NCBI RefSeq assembly: GCF_022346885.1
Contig: NZ_JAKRNK010000011.1
Coordinates: 1-64,000, forward strand
Direction: 5' to 3'
Source: Paenibacillus sp. ACRRX
GTDB lineage: Bacteria; Bacillota; Bacilli; Paenibacillales; Paenibacillaceae
Length of the DNA stretch: 64,000 nucleotides
A program made the position numbers and the translations under genes. Below, piece after piece: positions 33,729-43,205 of the stretch. Position 1 is the stretch's first letter. Each line of letters starts with the position of its first letter. The notes under the pieces were generated by a model that saw nothing but the letters and a program-made list of their open reading frames with translations, was not told the DNA's origin and searched no databases.

Positions 33729-34550
33729 TTATAGCTGCTCGTCATATCCCAGAAAGGCGCCACGTACCCGATTCCAGAATGGGAATGGCCGGTACCGTAC
33801 AAAGGTGACTTTCTGATCAGCAACTTGGCAGCGTACGGATCTTAAGTTCTCTAATGGCACATTGACATGATCAATCGTCAGCAGCAAACGTTGCTGTTTG
33901 CGGGAATAAATATCAAAATGATGATGTTTGGGCAGCACTATCGAGGATCCTAACGTACGGAATACTCGGTTATTAATCGAAGCAATCTCAGCAAGCTGGA
34001 TGGACTCGATGGACGGGTGGACCATTGCGCCACCCAAGCTCTTGTTATAGGCAGTACTTCCCGAAGGCGTAGAAATGCAAATACCATCTCCTCGAAACAT
34101 TTCAAACAGTTGATCGTTAATATCGATCTGTGCGACAACTGTACCATCTACACCCTTTATTGTAAATTCATTAAGTGCGATATAAGTCTGTGAAATGCCT
34201 TCATCGACATTAATGCTAAGTTCGATCAACGGGTACTTCACGATGCGTGGACCGATTACGTCCTTTACTGCATGCTCAGACATGAGCTTTACGAGCAATT
34301 CAATCTCATTAGCCTTCCAATCGGCATAGAAGCCAAGATGCCCGGTATGGACCCCGACAAAAGCGATGGAATCAAGTTGGTTCATATAACGGTGGAACGC
34401 TTGAAGCATCGTGCCGTCTCCTCCGATGGAGATGACGATCTCAGGCTGGATGTCATCCGGAACTAAACGATGTTCGGAAGCGAGTTGGTGGAACTTGTCT
34501 GATAATTGCTTAGATAGTTCATCTCCACGATGTAACACTGCGTATTTCAA
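33729..34550 (-). CDS. nadK: NAD kinase
   Basis: 273 residues. It has the GGDGT motif (ISIGGDGTMLQAF), the TPSGSTAYNKS motif and the NE segment (ALNEFTIKG), all typical of NAD kinases. It makes NADP from NAD and ATP. TTG 34550 has AAAGGAG eight bases upstream and gives the usual family start (KYAVLHRG). It follows ylbJ by 84 bases on the same strand. Confidence 0.93.
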   Translation of the reverse strand: MKYAVLHRGDELSKQLSDKFHQLASEHRLVPDDIQPEIVISIGGDGTMLQAFHRYMNQLDSIAFVGVHTGHLGFYADWKANEIELLVKLMSEHAVKDVIGPRIVKYPLIELSINVDEGISQTYIALNEFTIKGVDGTVVAQIDINDQLFEMFRGDGICISTPSGSTAYNKSLGGAMVHPSIESIQLAEIASINNRVFRTLGSSIVLPKHHHFDIYSRKQQRLLLTIDHVNVPLENLRSVRCQVADQKVTFVRYRPFPFWNRVRGAFLGYDEQL

Positions 34551-34634
34551 GGTATGAGCTCCTTTATGGCATTGTTCCTTGCATGACATATCAATACCAT
34601 CTTAATCGTTCCGCCATCGGAAAACAATCGCCAT

Positions 34635-35882
34635 CTAGGATCGAATCAAGCGAATGGCGCGAAGGATAATGCCTAACAAGGCCAAAAGGATGCAGATGAC
34701 AGCAGCCGTTATTATCCCATACGATATCGAACTGACAGTGTTATTCCAACCTCCACTGGTATGTTGGAATGCGGGAGGAAGCCATGATGTAGTGGCGACA
34801 CTGGCATCATATAACCATGGGTACAGCAAGTATGCCCCGGCAGCCGCCATCATACTATGAATGAGACGAGCAGCGAGAAAGGGCATATACCGTAAATCTG
34901 TCTGATTTAAAATACTTGCAATCTGCGCATGAACGGATAATCCTGCCCATGATAATATCCATGCAGCGGCAACGGCTTGCATATGCAGACCTGCTGAATA
35001 TGCTGAACCTGCTCCTTTGGCGCCTAGGGTAACTTCAAATAGCCCACCAGAAAAAGCCGGAGCTAACGAATCGGGAAGCTGCACGGCATGAAGCACGACT
35101 CCTAGCAGGGAATCCCATACTTTCATCACGCCTGCTGACGTTAAAAGTTCCAGTACAACTGAGAAGAAGACCACGAGGCCGCCTACAACAATCATCAGTT
35201 TTAGAGATGACTCAACTGCATCTCGCAGCAACAGCCCAAGAGGGCGTCCATCTTGCACCCTTGCTGTATGCATAGCTTGAAACGCTCGTATCAGCCTGCC
35301 CCTAATACCTTTATTTAAGGGGCTGTTAACCGTATTGGTGGCACCTTCTGGCGTAGATGGCGCTTGATGACGGTAGAAGCGCATAATAACGCCTAAAATC
35401 AATCCTGAACCATAGTGCGCGGCTGCCAAAGTAAGCGCAAGCCCGGGGTTACCGAAAAAGCCTACCGATACTGCCCCGATCAAGAAGATCGGATCAGAGG
35501 TAGTAGTAAATGCAACAAGTCGTTCTCCTTCTTCTCTTGTGATCATGCCTTGGGACCGTAAGCGGGTTGTTAACTTAGCACCTACCGGATAACCGGCTGC
35601 GTAACCCATGGCAACAACAAAACCGCCTACACCTGGCACACGGAATAACGGGCGCATGATGGGGTCCAGCAGTGCTCCGATAAAATGGACGATACCGAAC
35701 CCAAGCAGTGCTTCGGATATAATAAAGAACGGTAAGAGGGAGGGAAACAATACATCCCACCATATGGCCAAGCCACGAACGGCGGCTGAAAGAACCGAAC
35801 CGGGAAATCGAAGCATTAACAATAAAAACAAGGTAAATAAAGCTGCCGTCAGCAGTAGATTAATGCGACGCCATCCCGACAT
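34635..35882 (-). CDS. ylbJ: Sporulation integral membrane protein YlbJ
   Basis: 415 residues, about eight to ten hydrophobic helices. The LFPSLLPFFIISEALLGFG and GYAAGYPVGAKLT motifs are YlbJ signatures (nucleoside recognition/GATE family). YlbJ is needed for spore cortex formation in B. subtilis. AGGGAGG precedes the ATG. The 35883-36131 gap holds its promoter region and no recognised element. Confidence 0.9.
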   Translation of the reverse strand: MSGWRRINLLLTAALFTLFLLLMLRFPGSVLSAAVRGLAIWWDVLFPSLLPFFIISEALLGFGIVHFIGALLDPIMRPLFRVPGVGGFVVAMGYAAGYPVGAKLTTRLRSQGMITREEGERLVAFTTTSDPIFLIGAVSVGFFGNPGLALTLAAAHYGSGLILGVIMRFYRHQAPSTPEGATNTVNSPLNKGIRGRLIRAFQAMHTARVQDGRPLGLLLRDAVESSLKLMIVVGGLVVFFSVVLELLTSAGVMKVWDSLLGVVLHAVQLPDSLAPAFSGGLFEVTLGAKGAGSAYSAGLHMQAVAAAWILSWAGLSVHAQIASILNQTDLRYMPFLAARLIHSMMAAAGAYLLYPWLYDASVATTSWLPPAFQHTSGGWNNTVSSISYGIITAAVICILLALLGIILRAIRLIRS

Positions 35883-36131
35883 GATCGTTCCTCCCTTTTG
35901 TCACGTTGGACGAGGATGGTTAAGGACAAGGGTCCATAATCATCGTATGAGCCAGAGTGATTAAACATGCTTGTCTAGCTCGGGAACGGGAACGGACATG
36001 CACAGTTTCTTAATGTTTGTAATATAAATGTAAAGAAACCGTTTGCATCTTTTCATGTTATTACGTCTATCCTTATGATACAATTGTGCTATAGAAAGCT
36101 TAGCGCGTATCCATGAGTAGGGGTGATTCGG

Positions 36132-36224
36132 ATGAGTATTATTGCTGGCATCCTAGTTTGCGCTTTCGTCTATGTCATTCGAGAGTCGTTAATGGGTCCA
36201 CCAGAAGATCATTGGGAAACATAA
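36132..36224 (+). CDS. Tiny single-helix membrane peptide
   Basis: A 30-codon ORF: MSIIAGILVCAFVYVIRE, then SLMGPPEDHWET. It has one membrane helix and a short polar tail; AGGGGTG lies nine bases before the ATG. It stands alone, 143 bases before the haemoglobin gene. Function unknown. Confidence 0.5.
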   Translation: MSIIAGILVCAFVYVIRESLMGPPEDHWET

Positions 36225-36366
36225 TTATATTACGTCATGGCGCTGAACACGATTCGGCGTCTTTTTGTGTTCTGCTCCGAGTTATAACGTGACGGATGCA
36301 GTATTTTTATTGATTAGAAACCGTTATAATCAGTAATGGAGATATCACATCAGACAGGAGATTCAT

Positions 36367-36750
36367 ATGGAACGATACCATCAGACAATTTATGAGGCGA
36401 TTGGCGGCGAGCAGACTGTGCGCCGCATGGTTGAGGCATTTTATCCGCGTGTGCAGGCCGAACCGCTGCTCGCTCCATTGTTTCCCGAAGATATCACGCC
36501 GGTCATGGAGAAGCAGTTTATGTTCTTAACTCAATTTTTTGGTGGCCCTGCTTTATTTTCCGATGCCTATGGACATCCGATGATGCGGGCTCGCCACATG
36601 CCGTTTCCCATTACACCGGAAAGAGCAGAGGCATGGCTTAACTGTATGAGACAAGCGATGCAAGATATTGAGATGGAGCCTGAAATCCGCGAGGTGGTTA
36701 TTCAGCGCTTATCCGGACCGGCACATCATTTTGTGAACCAACCTTCCTGA
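36367..36750 (+). CDS. Truncated haemoglobin, group II (YjbI-like)
   Basis: 127 residues, the length of 2-on-2 globins. Family features are the YEAIGGEQTVRRMVEAFY start, the QFFGGPALF E-helix end, the proximal His in MRARHMPFP, and a WLNCMRQAM helix (Trp in helix G). Group II globins bind O2 and NO and protect against oxidative or nitrosative stress. AGGAG precedes the ATG. Confidence 0.92.
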   Translation: MERYHQTIYEAIGGEQTVRRMVEAFYPRVQAEPLLAPLFPEDITPVMEKQFMFLTQFFGGPALFSDAYGHPMMRARHMPFPITPERAEAWLNCMRQAMQDIEMEPEIREVVIQRLSGPAHHFVNQPS

Positions 36751-36801
36751 CATCTCCGTTCAGATCTTCGTATAGATATAGATAGAAGGAGGATGACGTA
36801 G

Positions 36802-37533
36802 ATGGAATTGGAACCGTTGTACGAATTGAAGGCAACGTGTCCTGCGTGTGACCACATGTTTGTTACCTCAAGGGTTCGTCCACGCTACAAGCATGCGACA
36901 CAAGTTGACAGTGATTTTTGTCCGCATTATGCAGAAGAGAGCCTGAACCCTGATTATTATGTTGTTCAAGTGTGTGATGCATGTGGATGTGCGACGACCG
37001 AGCATGCACTCAAACGTTGGAATGATAAACAGTTGTCATTGTTCAAGAGCAAAGTAGCGAGTCAATGGCAAGGCAAAGATTACAGTGGTGAGCGTTCATG
37101 GGAAATAGCGCTGGAAACTTATCAGTTGGCACTCTTAACGGCCCAGACCATCGGTGAGAGCAAGCGTGTTGTAGCGGGACTGCTGCATCATGTCGCTTGG
37201 TTGTATCGATACCAACAAGATGAAGTGCAGGAACAGCGTTATTTACGTTTTGCGCTCCAAGCCTATATTGCGGTGTTTGAGGGTGATGGCAGCGAGCTAA
37301 ATGATGCGCGGCTTATTTATATCATGGGAGAGCTGCATCGTCGTCTTGGTGAATATAATGAAGCGGCCAAATGTTTTGCTCGATTAATTCATGACAAGCG
37401 GATTATGGATGCGGCTATGATCCGTGCTGCGCGTGAGCAATGGGCCGTTATGCGAGAAGAGATGACGAATCAGAAGCTGGAGACGCCTGATCATATGTTT
37501 GAAGAGAAGCGAACCAAGCTTAAACGTACATAA
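36802..37533 (+). CDS. DUF2225 zinc-ribbon/TPR-like protein
   Basis: 243 residues. Three Cys groups (CPAC at 13-16, FCPHY, CDACGC) form a likely zinc ribbon; the rest is helical with TPR-like repeats (YNEAAKCFARLIHDKR). It fits the DUF2225 family of unknown function. It follows the globin by 51 bases and ends at a terminator. AGGAGG precedes the ATG. Confidence 0.85.
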   Translation: MELEPLYELKATCPACDHMFVTSRVRPRYKHATQVDSDFCPHYAEESLNPDYYVVQVCDACGCATTEHALKRWNDKQLSLFKSKVASQWQGKDYSGERSWEIALETYQLALLTAQTIGESKRVVAGLLHHVAWLYRYQQDEVQEQRYLRFALQAYIAVFEGDGSELNDARLIYIMGELHRRLGEYNEAAKCFARLIHDKRIMDAAMIRAAREQWAVMREEMTNQKLETPDHMFEEKRTKLKRT

Positions 37534-37547
37534 GCATCCATGAAAAT

Positions 37548-37583
37548 AAGCCCTTATTCTGCGATAGAATAAGGGCTTTGTTG
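37548..37583. terminator. Bidirectional terminator
   Basis: AAGCCCTTATTCT/AGAATAAGGGCTT with a 5-base loop; T-rich on both strands, between converging genes. Confidence 0.8.
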
Positions 37584-37631
37584 TCTGTACTAGGTGGCTG
37601 TGATTGCCAGCCAAGTGCACGTGCCAAGCGA

Positions 37632-37868
37632 TTAAGTGGAGCGTATTGCGACATCTGCCAGCAAATAGTCCTGGTCAGCATCTACAATGGTGATGCGGCT
37701 GCTGCAGCAGGGAAAGACGAGCAGTCGCTTCTTGCCATCGTGGATGAGCGAAAGCTCTTTTGGTTTAATCGGGATCAGCACGTTCTCCTGCTTGCAAAAT
37801 GGACACTGCTGCGCGAACAGATCGCCCATGATTTCGTCATACGGTAATGTGTTTTTAAAAGGTATCAT
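37632..37868 (-). CDS. Small CxxC protein, unknown
   Basis: 78 residues. CPFC near residue 22 and CC near 54 suggest zinc binding. The rest is beta-rich. Its ATG overlaps the stop of the preceding 59-codon gene (ATGA), so the two are translationally coupled. Family not recognised. Confidence 0.7.
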   Translation of the reverse strand: MIPFKNTLPYDEIMGDLFAQQCPFCKQENVLIPIKPKELSLIHDGKKRLLVFPCCSSRITIVDADQDYLLADVAIRST

Positions 37869-38044
37869 GACGGTTCTCCGGTTGAATCCGCTTGGGCTGT
37901 TTCGTTGTCTGCTGGCTTGTCAGCCAGTTCAGCCAGTTTCTTCAGCAAAATATGCTGGGGCATATGCATCAACTGCTCCAAGGGGACGCCCATCGCTTTG
38001 GACAGCTTTACTGCGGTATCCGCAGATATCGGTAATGGTCTCAT
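37865..38044 (-). CDS. 59-residue helical protein, unknown
   Basis: Starts MRPLPISADTAVKLSKAMGV and continues PLEQLMHMPQHILLKKLAEL, then a polar tail. The helical middle with a VPLEQL motif looks like a small HTH-like or Cro-like element. GAGGAGG is seven bases before the ATG. It overlaps the next gene by four bases. No function is claimed. Confidence 0.65.
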   Translation of the reverse strand: MRPLPISADTAVKLSKAMGVPLEQLMHMPQHILLKKLAELADKPADNETAQADSTGEPS

Positions 38045-38260
38045 TGTTGAACCTCCTCAGGTGCACAGTGTAAGATGAAGTATAGTATAGTTATACACGT
38101 TCAGTACGAAAATGACAAACGAAATGCAATTCCATTCTGTCTTTAAAGGGATCATTTCTGCTGTTCTGCTGCAAGGTGTCATTCATTTGACGTTATGCGT
38201 ACAAGATTACTCCTGTTTTTCAAGACAGGAAAATGAAGAAGAAGAAGGGTGGGCTCAACT

Positions 38261-40051
38261 GTGAAACAACCGCTACGTACGACATGGGACTTGGACATTA
38301 TTTTTCCCGGAGGATCGGAATCAAAGGAATTGGACATGTGTCTGGCTCAAGTAGAGCAGGATATCGTGGGTTTGACTCACATCTTAAAGCAGATGCCAGA
38401 GCTTGAAACTTCATCACATGTACATACGCTGGCTGAGAAGATAGATGAGTATCAGACGCTGTCACAACGTGTAAGAGAAGCAAGTGCATTTATCGGATGC
38501 CTAACTGCACAAAATACGAAAGATAAAAAAGCATTACAACTGACAGGACGATCATTTGCCATAGCAGCTAAAATGAACACGCTCTCCACCCTGCTGGACC
38601 AGAAGCTGGAACAGATGTCAGACGAATTGTGGAGCACTTTTGTCGCGCTACCTAATATGTCAAGAGTAGAATTTAATTTGAATGAGAGCCGCAAGCTGGC
38701 AAAAGAAAAGCTTCCTCCTGAGCAAGAAGCCCTTTTAGGCGACTTGTCTACGGACGGATACAAGGCGTGGGGATCGTTATACGATACGATCGTGTCCCAC
38801 ATTCGTATGGAAACCGAAGAAAATGGTAAATGTATAAAGTTATCAGCAGGTCAGGCGCACAACAAGCTCTCTGATCCGAAGCGTGATGTTCGGGAGCAAA
38901 CGTTCAAGCTGTGGGAAGAGGCTTGGGGAGAAAAGGCGGACTTCTTTGCGGATGCACTTAACCATCTAGCTGGCTTCCGTCTGAAGATGTATGAGCACCG
39001 CGGCTGGGATAACGTGTTAAAGGAGCCGCTTGCCATCAACAGAATGTCACAAGAAACACTTGATGTGATGTGGGCGACGATTGTCAAAAACAAACCTGTC
39101 TTTGTCCAATATTTGGAGCGCAAAGCCAAGCTGTTAGGAGTAGAGAAGCTCACCTGGTGCGACGTAGAGGCCCCAATCGGGGAAAGCCAATCCAAGATTT
39201 CCTATGATGAAGGTGCGGCTGTTATTGTGGAGCAGTTCCGCAAGTTTAGCCCAGATATGGCTGATTTTGCTGTACGAGCCTTTGAGAACAATTGGATCGA
39301 GGCAGAAGACCGTGATGGCAAACGTCCGGGGGGCTTCTGTACATCATTGCCGGTAAGTCGTCAGACACGGATCTTTATGACCTATGCAGGGACACAGTCT
39401 AACGTATCCACCTTGGCTCATGAACTAGGTCATGGTTATCATCAATTTGTGATGGACGGGCTCCCAGCGTTTGCGCAGCGCTATGCAATGAATGTAGCAG
39501 AGACCGCCTCTACTTTTGCGGAGATGATCGTGGCTGATTCTGCTGTGAAGCAAGCGAAGGATGAGCAGGAGAAATTGGCGCTGCTCGAAGATAAGATTGC
39601 ACGTTCGGTTACCTTTTATATGAATATTCATGCTCGATTTTTGTTTGAGACTCGTTTTTATGAAGCGCGCAAGGATGGACTTCTGGCTACCGAGCAACTG
39701 TGTGAGCTAATGGTTGAAGCGCAGAAGGAAGCTTTTTGTGACTCCTTGTCGTCTTATCATCCGCATTTTTGGGCATCGAAGCTGCATTTTTACAAGACAG
39801 CAGTACCTTTTTACAATTTCCCTTATACGTTTGGTTATTTGTTCAGTACAGGGATTTATGCCCGTGCGCTTGAAGAGGGAGAGACCTTTGCAGCGAAGTA
39901 TGATGCCTTATTGCGTGACACAGCTAGTATGACCGTGGAAGATTTGGCTCGCAAACATTTGGATGTCGATTTGACCAAGCCAGATTTCTGGCAAAAAGCA
40001 ATTGACGTCACCTTGGAAGACGTAAAAGAATTTATGGCAATGACGGAATAA
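38261..40051 (+). CDS. pepF: M3-family oligoendopeptidase (PepF)
   Basis: 596 residues. The zinc motif HELGHGYHQ is at about residues 387-395. N-terminal Oligopep_F domain, no signal peptide. It hydrolyses short cytoplasmic peptides. The GTG at 38261 is preferred over the GTG at 38249 because AAGGG lies between. It is followed 30 bases later by an MFS transporter. Confidence 0.92.
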   Translation: MKQPLRTTWDLDIIFPGGSESKELDMCLAQVEQDIVGLTHILKQMPELETSSHVHTLAEKIDEYQTLSQRVREASAFIGCLTAQNTKDKKALQLTGRSFAIAAKMNTLSTLLDQKLEQMSDELWSTFVALPNMSRVEFNLNESRKLAKEKLPPEQEALLGDLSTDGYKAWGSLYDTIVSHIRMETEENGKCIKLSAGQAHNKLSDPKRDVREQTFKLWEEAWGEKADFFADALNHLAGFRLKMYEHRGWDNVLKEPLAINRMSQETLDVMWATIVKNKPVFVQYLERKAKLLGVEKLTWCDVEAPIGESQSKISYDEGAAVIVEQFRKFSPDMADFAVRAFENNWIEAEDRDGKRPGGFCTSLPVSRQTRIFMTYAGTQSNVSTLAHELGHGYHQFVMDGLPAFAQRYAMNVAETASTFAEMIVADSAVKQAKDEQEKLALLEDKIARSVTFYMNIHARFLFETRFYEARKDGLLATEQLCELMVEAQKEAFCDSLSSYHPHFWASKLHFYKTAVPFYNFPYTFGYLFSTGIYARALEEGETFAAKYDALLRDTASMTVEDLARKHLDVDLTKPDFWQKAIDVTLEDVKEFMAMTE

Positions 40052-40081
40052 AGCGCAGTATGAAAGTAGAGGGATTCCAGT

Positions 40082-41278
40082 GTGGGGCGGTTATTAAAGT
40101 TTTTGCAAGCTTTGTTTTATTCCACAAATGCAATTTTGATTCCATATCTTCCGCTCTTGTTACAGGAGCGGGGGTTTAATTCAATTGAGACAGGGACACT
40201 GCTTATGCTGGGTCCTTTTCTCGCCATGTTCGCGCAGCCATTAGCCGGTATTATTAGCGATAAGCTAAAGGCTGCACGACCCATCCTCATCGTATGTTGG
40301 ATTGCGACGGGTGTAAGCTCGTACGTATTATTTACGTCTCATCATCATGGGACAATGGTAGCTAGCTTGCTATCCTTGTATATATTTTTGATGCCTACTG
40401 TTTCATTGCTTGATGCGTTAGTGGTAAAGAATGCTTCGCGACTGGGTGAATCCTACAGTTCCCTTCGTATGTGGGGTTCTGTCGGTTTTATGATTACCTT
40501 GCTTGTTCTTAGCCAGTATTTTGAAATATGGGGTGGGGTCTACTCCTTGACGTGGATATTTGCGCCGATCTGGATTGGTGTATTTCTAATTCTGTGGGTA
40601 CTCCAAGAGTCTCAGCCTCTGTCTGAGCCGAAAGACAATGGAGGTGCTGCGGCTGAATCGAATCTGAACCTGACGGCGATACGTAAGCTGCTAGCTGATC
40701 CTAGACTGCTCGTTTTCTTGGTGTTTATTTTTATTTTGGCGATGCCGCACCGTATGAACGATGCTTTGTTATCCATTCATATGCAGAATTTGGGTGCTAC
40801 ATCAGGTCAGATCTCTTGGGCATGGGCGGTAGCTGGCGGCAGTGAGATTATTGGGTTTTTCGTCATGGCAAAATTAATACGTGCTGAGCGGATTCTCGGA
40901 ATGTTAGCGGTAAGTGCATTGTTGTACACGGTTCGCTGGGTATTGTACATGTATATTACAGACCCATGGGCAATCGTCTTTCTACAGGCGACGCATGCGC
41001 TTACTTATGTAGCAGTATGGGTATTGGCGATTGAATATGTAACGATGATATTGCCGCGAAGCATGGTCGGCACTGGTCAAGCGATCTTAAGTATGGTGTT
41101 CCTCGGATTAGGAGGATTGGCAGGTGGATCGCTTGGTGGGGCGCTGCAGCAGCATGTTGGTGAGTCAGCTATGTATGCGATGGGCGTTGTATGTGCGGGA
41201 ATTGCCGCACTTGGCTTCTATATTTGGACGGTGCGCAATAGGCAAACCGGTAAGGAATTAACAACGTCAGAGCTTTAA
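40082..41278 (+). CDS. MFS transporter, LacY-like (MFS_1-like)
   Basis: 398 residues with twelve hydrophobic helices. The start FYSTNAILIPYLPLLLQERG and the SYSSLRMWGSVGF motif fit the nucleoside/sugar proton symporter-like MFS group. Substrate unknown. Its start GTG has GAGGG upstream. It is likely cotranscribed with pepF. Confidence 0.85.
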   Translation: MGRLLKFLQALFYSTNAILIPYLPLLLQERGFNSIETGTLLMLGPFLAMFAQPLAGIISDKLKAARPILIVCWIATGVSSYVLFTSHHHGTMVASLLSLYIFLMPTVSLLDALVVKNASRLGESYSSLRMWGSVGFMITLLVLSQYFEIWGGVYSLTWIFAPIWIGVFLILWVLQESQPLSEPKDNGGAAAESNLNLTAIRKLLADPRLLVFLVFIFILAMPHRMNDALLSIHMQNLGATSGQISWAWAVAGGSEIIGFFVMAKLIRAERILGMLAVSALLYTVRWVLYMYITDPWAIVFLQATHALTYVAVWVLAIEYVTMILPRSMVGTGQAILSMVFLGLGGLAGGSLGGALQQHVGESAMYAMGVVCAGIAALGFYIWTVRNRQTGKELTTSEL

Positions 41279-41289
41279 TCCTTGAATAC

Positions 41290-41349
41290 AACAAGACATG
41301 ATGCTTTCCTCTGCAGTACAAAAGGATTGTCATCATGTCTTGTTTTGTT
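41290..41349 (+). terminator. Terminator after the MFS gene
   Basis: AACAAGACATGATG pairs with CATCATGTCTTGTT, followed by TTGTTATG. Confidence 0.75.
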
Positions 41350-41376
41350 ATGTACTACTCCGGGTCAATTCATAAA

Positions 41377-42633
41377 TTAAATCTTAAACACTTGTATGGT
41401 GCGTTGGAGTTGGAGCACTTTCTGCTGCATCATCTCTGTAGACTCAACCATGTTCTGCACAAGGGCGATCTGCTCATTCATAGAGGCAGATACTTGCTCA
41501 GTCCCGGCAGCAGACTCTTGTGTGATAGCGGATATGTTCTCGATAGATCCGGATATTGCTTGGGCATTATCCAGCATAAGGTCGCTTTCAGTAGCAAATG
41601 CAGCAATCTGCTGTGTTATAAACTGAATGCTATCCACGATTTCTTTGAAAATGCGCTCTGTCTCTCGAATCATCTCACTTTGCGTGCGTACGACCTCTTC
41701 ATTGGTCTGAATATTGCTTATCGCCTGCTTGATCCCGGATTCAATACCTTTGACTAGCGCAAATACTTCCTTCGTGGAAGCGGATGATTCTTCAGCGAGC
41801 TTACGAACTTCTTGCGCAACGACGGCAAAGCCGAGTCCATGCTCACCTGCGCGTGCTGCCTCTATGGAAGCGTTCAGTGAGAGCAGGTTCGTCTGCTCGG
41901 CGAGCTCGGAGATGGTACGTGTAATCTTAGAAATACCGGCTGTCTGGTGGGCCAGGTCATCGATCGTCTTGGCGACATGATCAGTCGCTTCGATATTACG
42001 TTTCATGCCCTCAGATTGCGTTTCAACCGCTGTACGGCCCTTGTCAACCAATTGGATCGTTAGTGCTGACCGTACATTCATTTCTTTGGTTGAATGTGCA
42101 TAGGATTCCACCTTTTGCTCGATTTGTTTAATGGAATCGGACATGGAACCGATATCTTCGGAGATTTCGGTCGCACCGATCGCCAGCTCATTAGAAGAGG
42201 CGGCTACTTGTTCCATGACCATTTTCATGTTCTGATTCTTGTGGTACATATCACGTCCTGCATCAGAGACGTGCTTCGAGATATCAGTTGTCTGCTGCAG
42301 AATCTCACGCAGCTTTTCAATCATTCGGTTAAAAGAATGACCGAGTTCTCCCAGTGCATCGTCGGTTGTTACCGTGATTGTTGTAGAAAAATCACCTTTG
42401 GCGACTTGTAAGGCGGAACGAGACATTTCCATAATAGGTTCGCTTATTGAACGTTCAAGCATATTGATAATGGGGTAACTAATGCCAATGAGGATGACAA
42501 GCGTAATCAGACCGGATACTACATTTGCGTTGGAAGTTAGCAGCACAATTGTTGTTAGCGCAAACAGTCCCACAATGCTGTAGCACCCGATAAGCATTTT
42601 CCGCTTAAAGCTTAGCGAGTTGAACCAGTTCAT
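41377..42633 (-). CDS. Chemoreceptor without a large sensor domain
   Basis: 418 residues. Two adjacent hydrophobic helices (about 12-30 and 35-58) have almost no loop between them, so there is no extracellular sensor. A HAMP domain and the MCP signalling domain with [20 protein letters not shown] follow. It may sense membrane or cytoplasmic signals or act as an adaptor. AAAGGGG precedes the ATG. Confidence 0.9.
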   Translation of the reverse strand: MNWFNSLSFKRKMLIGCYSIVGLFALTTIVLLTSNANVVSGLITLVILIGISYPIINMLERSISEPIMEMSRSALQVAKGDFSTTITVTTDDALGELGHSFNRMIEKLREILQQTTDISKHVSDAGRDMYHKNQNMKMVMEQVAASSNELAIGATEISEDIGSMSDSIKQIEQKVESYAHSTKEMNVRSALTIQLVDKGRTAVETQSEGMKRNIEATDHVAKTIDDLAHQTAGISKITRTISELAEQTNLLSLNASIEAARAGEHGLGFAVVAQEVRKLAEESSASTKEVFALVKGIESGIKQAISNIQTNEEVVRTQSEMIRETERIFKEIVDSIQFITQQIAAFATESDLMLDNAQAISGSIENISAITQESAAGTEQVSASMNEQIALVQNMVESTEMMQQKVLQLQRTIQVFKI

Positions 42634-42767
42634 ATAACCGCCCCTTTGTAGTTGAGAAATACCATAATAATGAAATTATTATAGCATCGTATAGTAAACG
42701 GGGTCTATGGAAATGTATATTCTTACAAAATATTCGCGAAAAAAGACATATGATGTCTACAAATGAA

Positions 42768-42797
42768 AAAGCCTTCAACGCATCAGCGTTGAAAGCT
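42768..42797 (-). terminator. Terminator of the SASP gene
   Basis: AAGCTTTCAACGC/GCGTTGAAGGCTT with an ATCA-type loop, followed by TTTTTC on the minus strand. Confidence 0.78.
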
Positions 42798-42843
42798 TAT
42801 TGTGTCGTAATTAAGTATAGTTAGAGAAACAAGCGGGACAAAA

Positions 42844-43068
42844 TTAGCGAGAGGAATGACCTGCCAATTGTTGTTCTGCGATTTGAACCAAACGTTTTGT
42901 GATGTAACCACCGATAGATCCTGTATCACGGGACGTATAGTTGCCATAGTAACCATCTTGCGGAATTGGAATACCTAATTCGTTTGCAATTTCCAGCTTC
43001 AATTGTTGCAAGGCTGCTGTAGCTTGTGGTACTACCAAGTTGTTAGTGCGGCTTTGTTGGTTTGCCAA
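42844..43068 (-). CDS. Alpha/beta-type small acid-soluble spore protein
   Basis: 74 residues. SASP signature: NNLVVPQATAALQQLKLEIA, the germination-protease site ANELGI, and the DNA-binding GYYGNYTSRDTGSIGGYITK. It coats and protects spore DNA. TTG 43068 is chosen because GGAGG is eight bases upstream. It is a near-copy of the gene at 46086. Confidence 0.95.
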   Translation of the reverse strand: MANQQSRTNNLVVPQATAALQQLKLEIANELGIPIPQDGYYGNYTSRDTGSIGGYITKRLVQIAEQQLAGHSSR

Positions 43069-43112
43069 GTGAATCACCTCCTTGTGAATGTTATTATGGT
43101 GAACTTGAGGAG

Positions 43113-43142
43113 AATTATGCGAGGTAGCTCAAAAAATATGGA
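43113..43142 (-). promoter_or_regulatory. Candidate sigma-G promoter of the SASP gene
   Basis: Minus-strand TCCATA, 17 bases, CATAATT resembles the forespore sigma-G consensus (TGHATR, 17-18, CATWHTA). Confidence 0.45.
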
Positions 43143-43143
43143 T

Positions 43144-43178
43144 GAAAAAAATGCCAAACGGATTAATCCGTTTGGCAT
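43144..43178 (-). terminator. Terminator of the epimerase gene
   Basis: ATGCCAAACGG/CCGTTTGGCAT followed by seven T on the minus strand. Confidence 0.85.
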
Positions 43179-43205
43179 CAGGAGTATAGTATTCAGTTTA
43201 TTGGT

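Noticed and set aside
33093-33823. Long antisense and frame-shifted ORFs in the yutD tail
   Set aside because: They arise from the low-complexity GC-rich tail and have no ribosome binding site.
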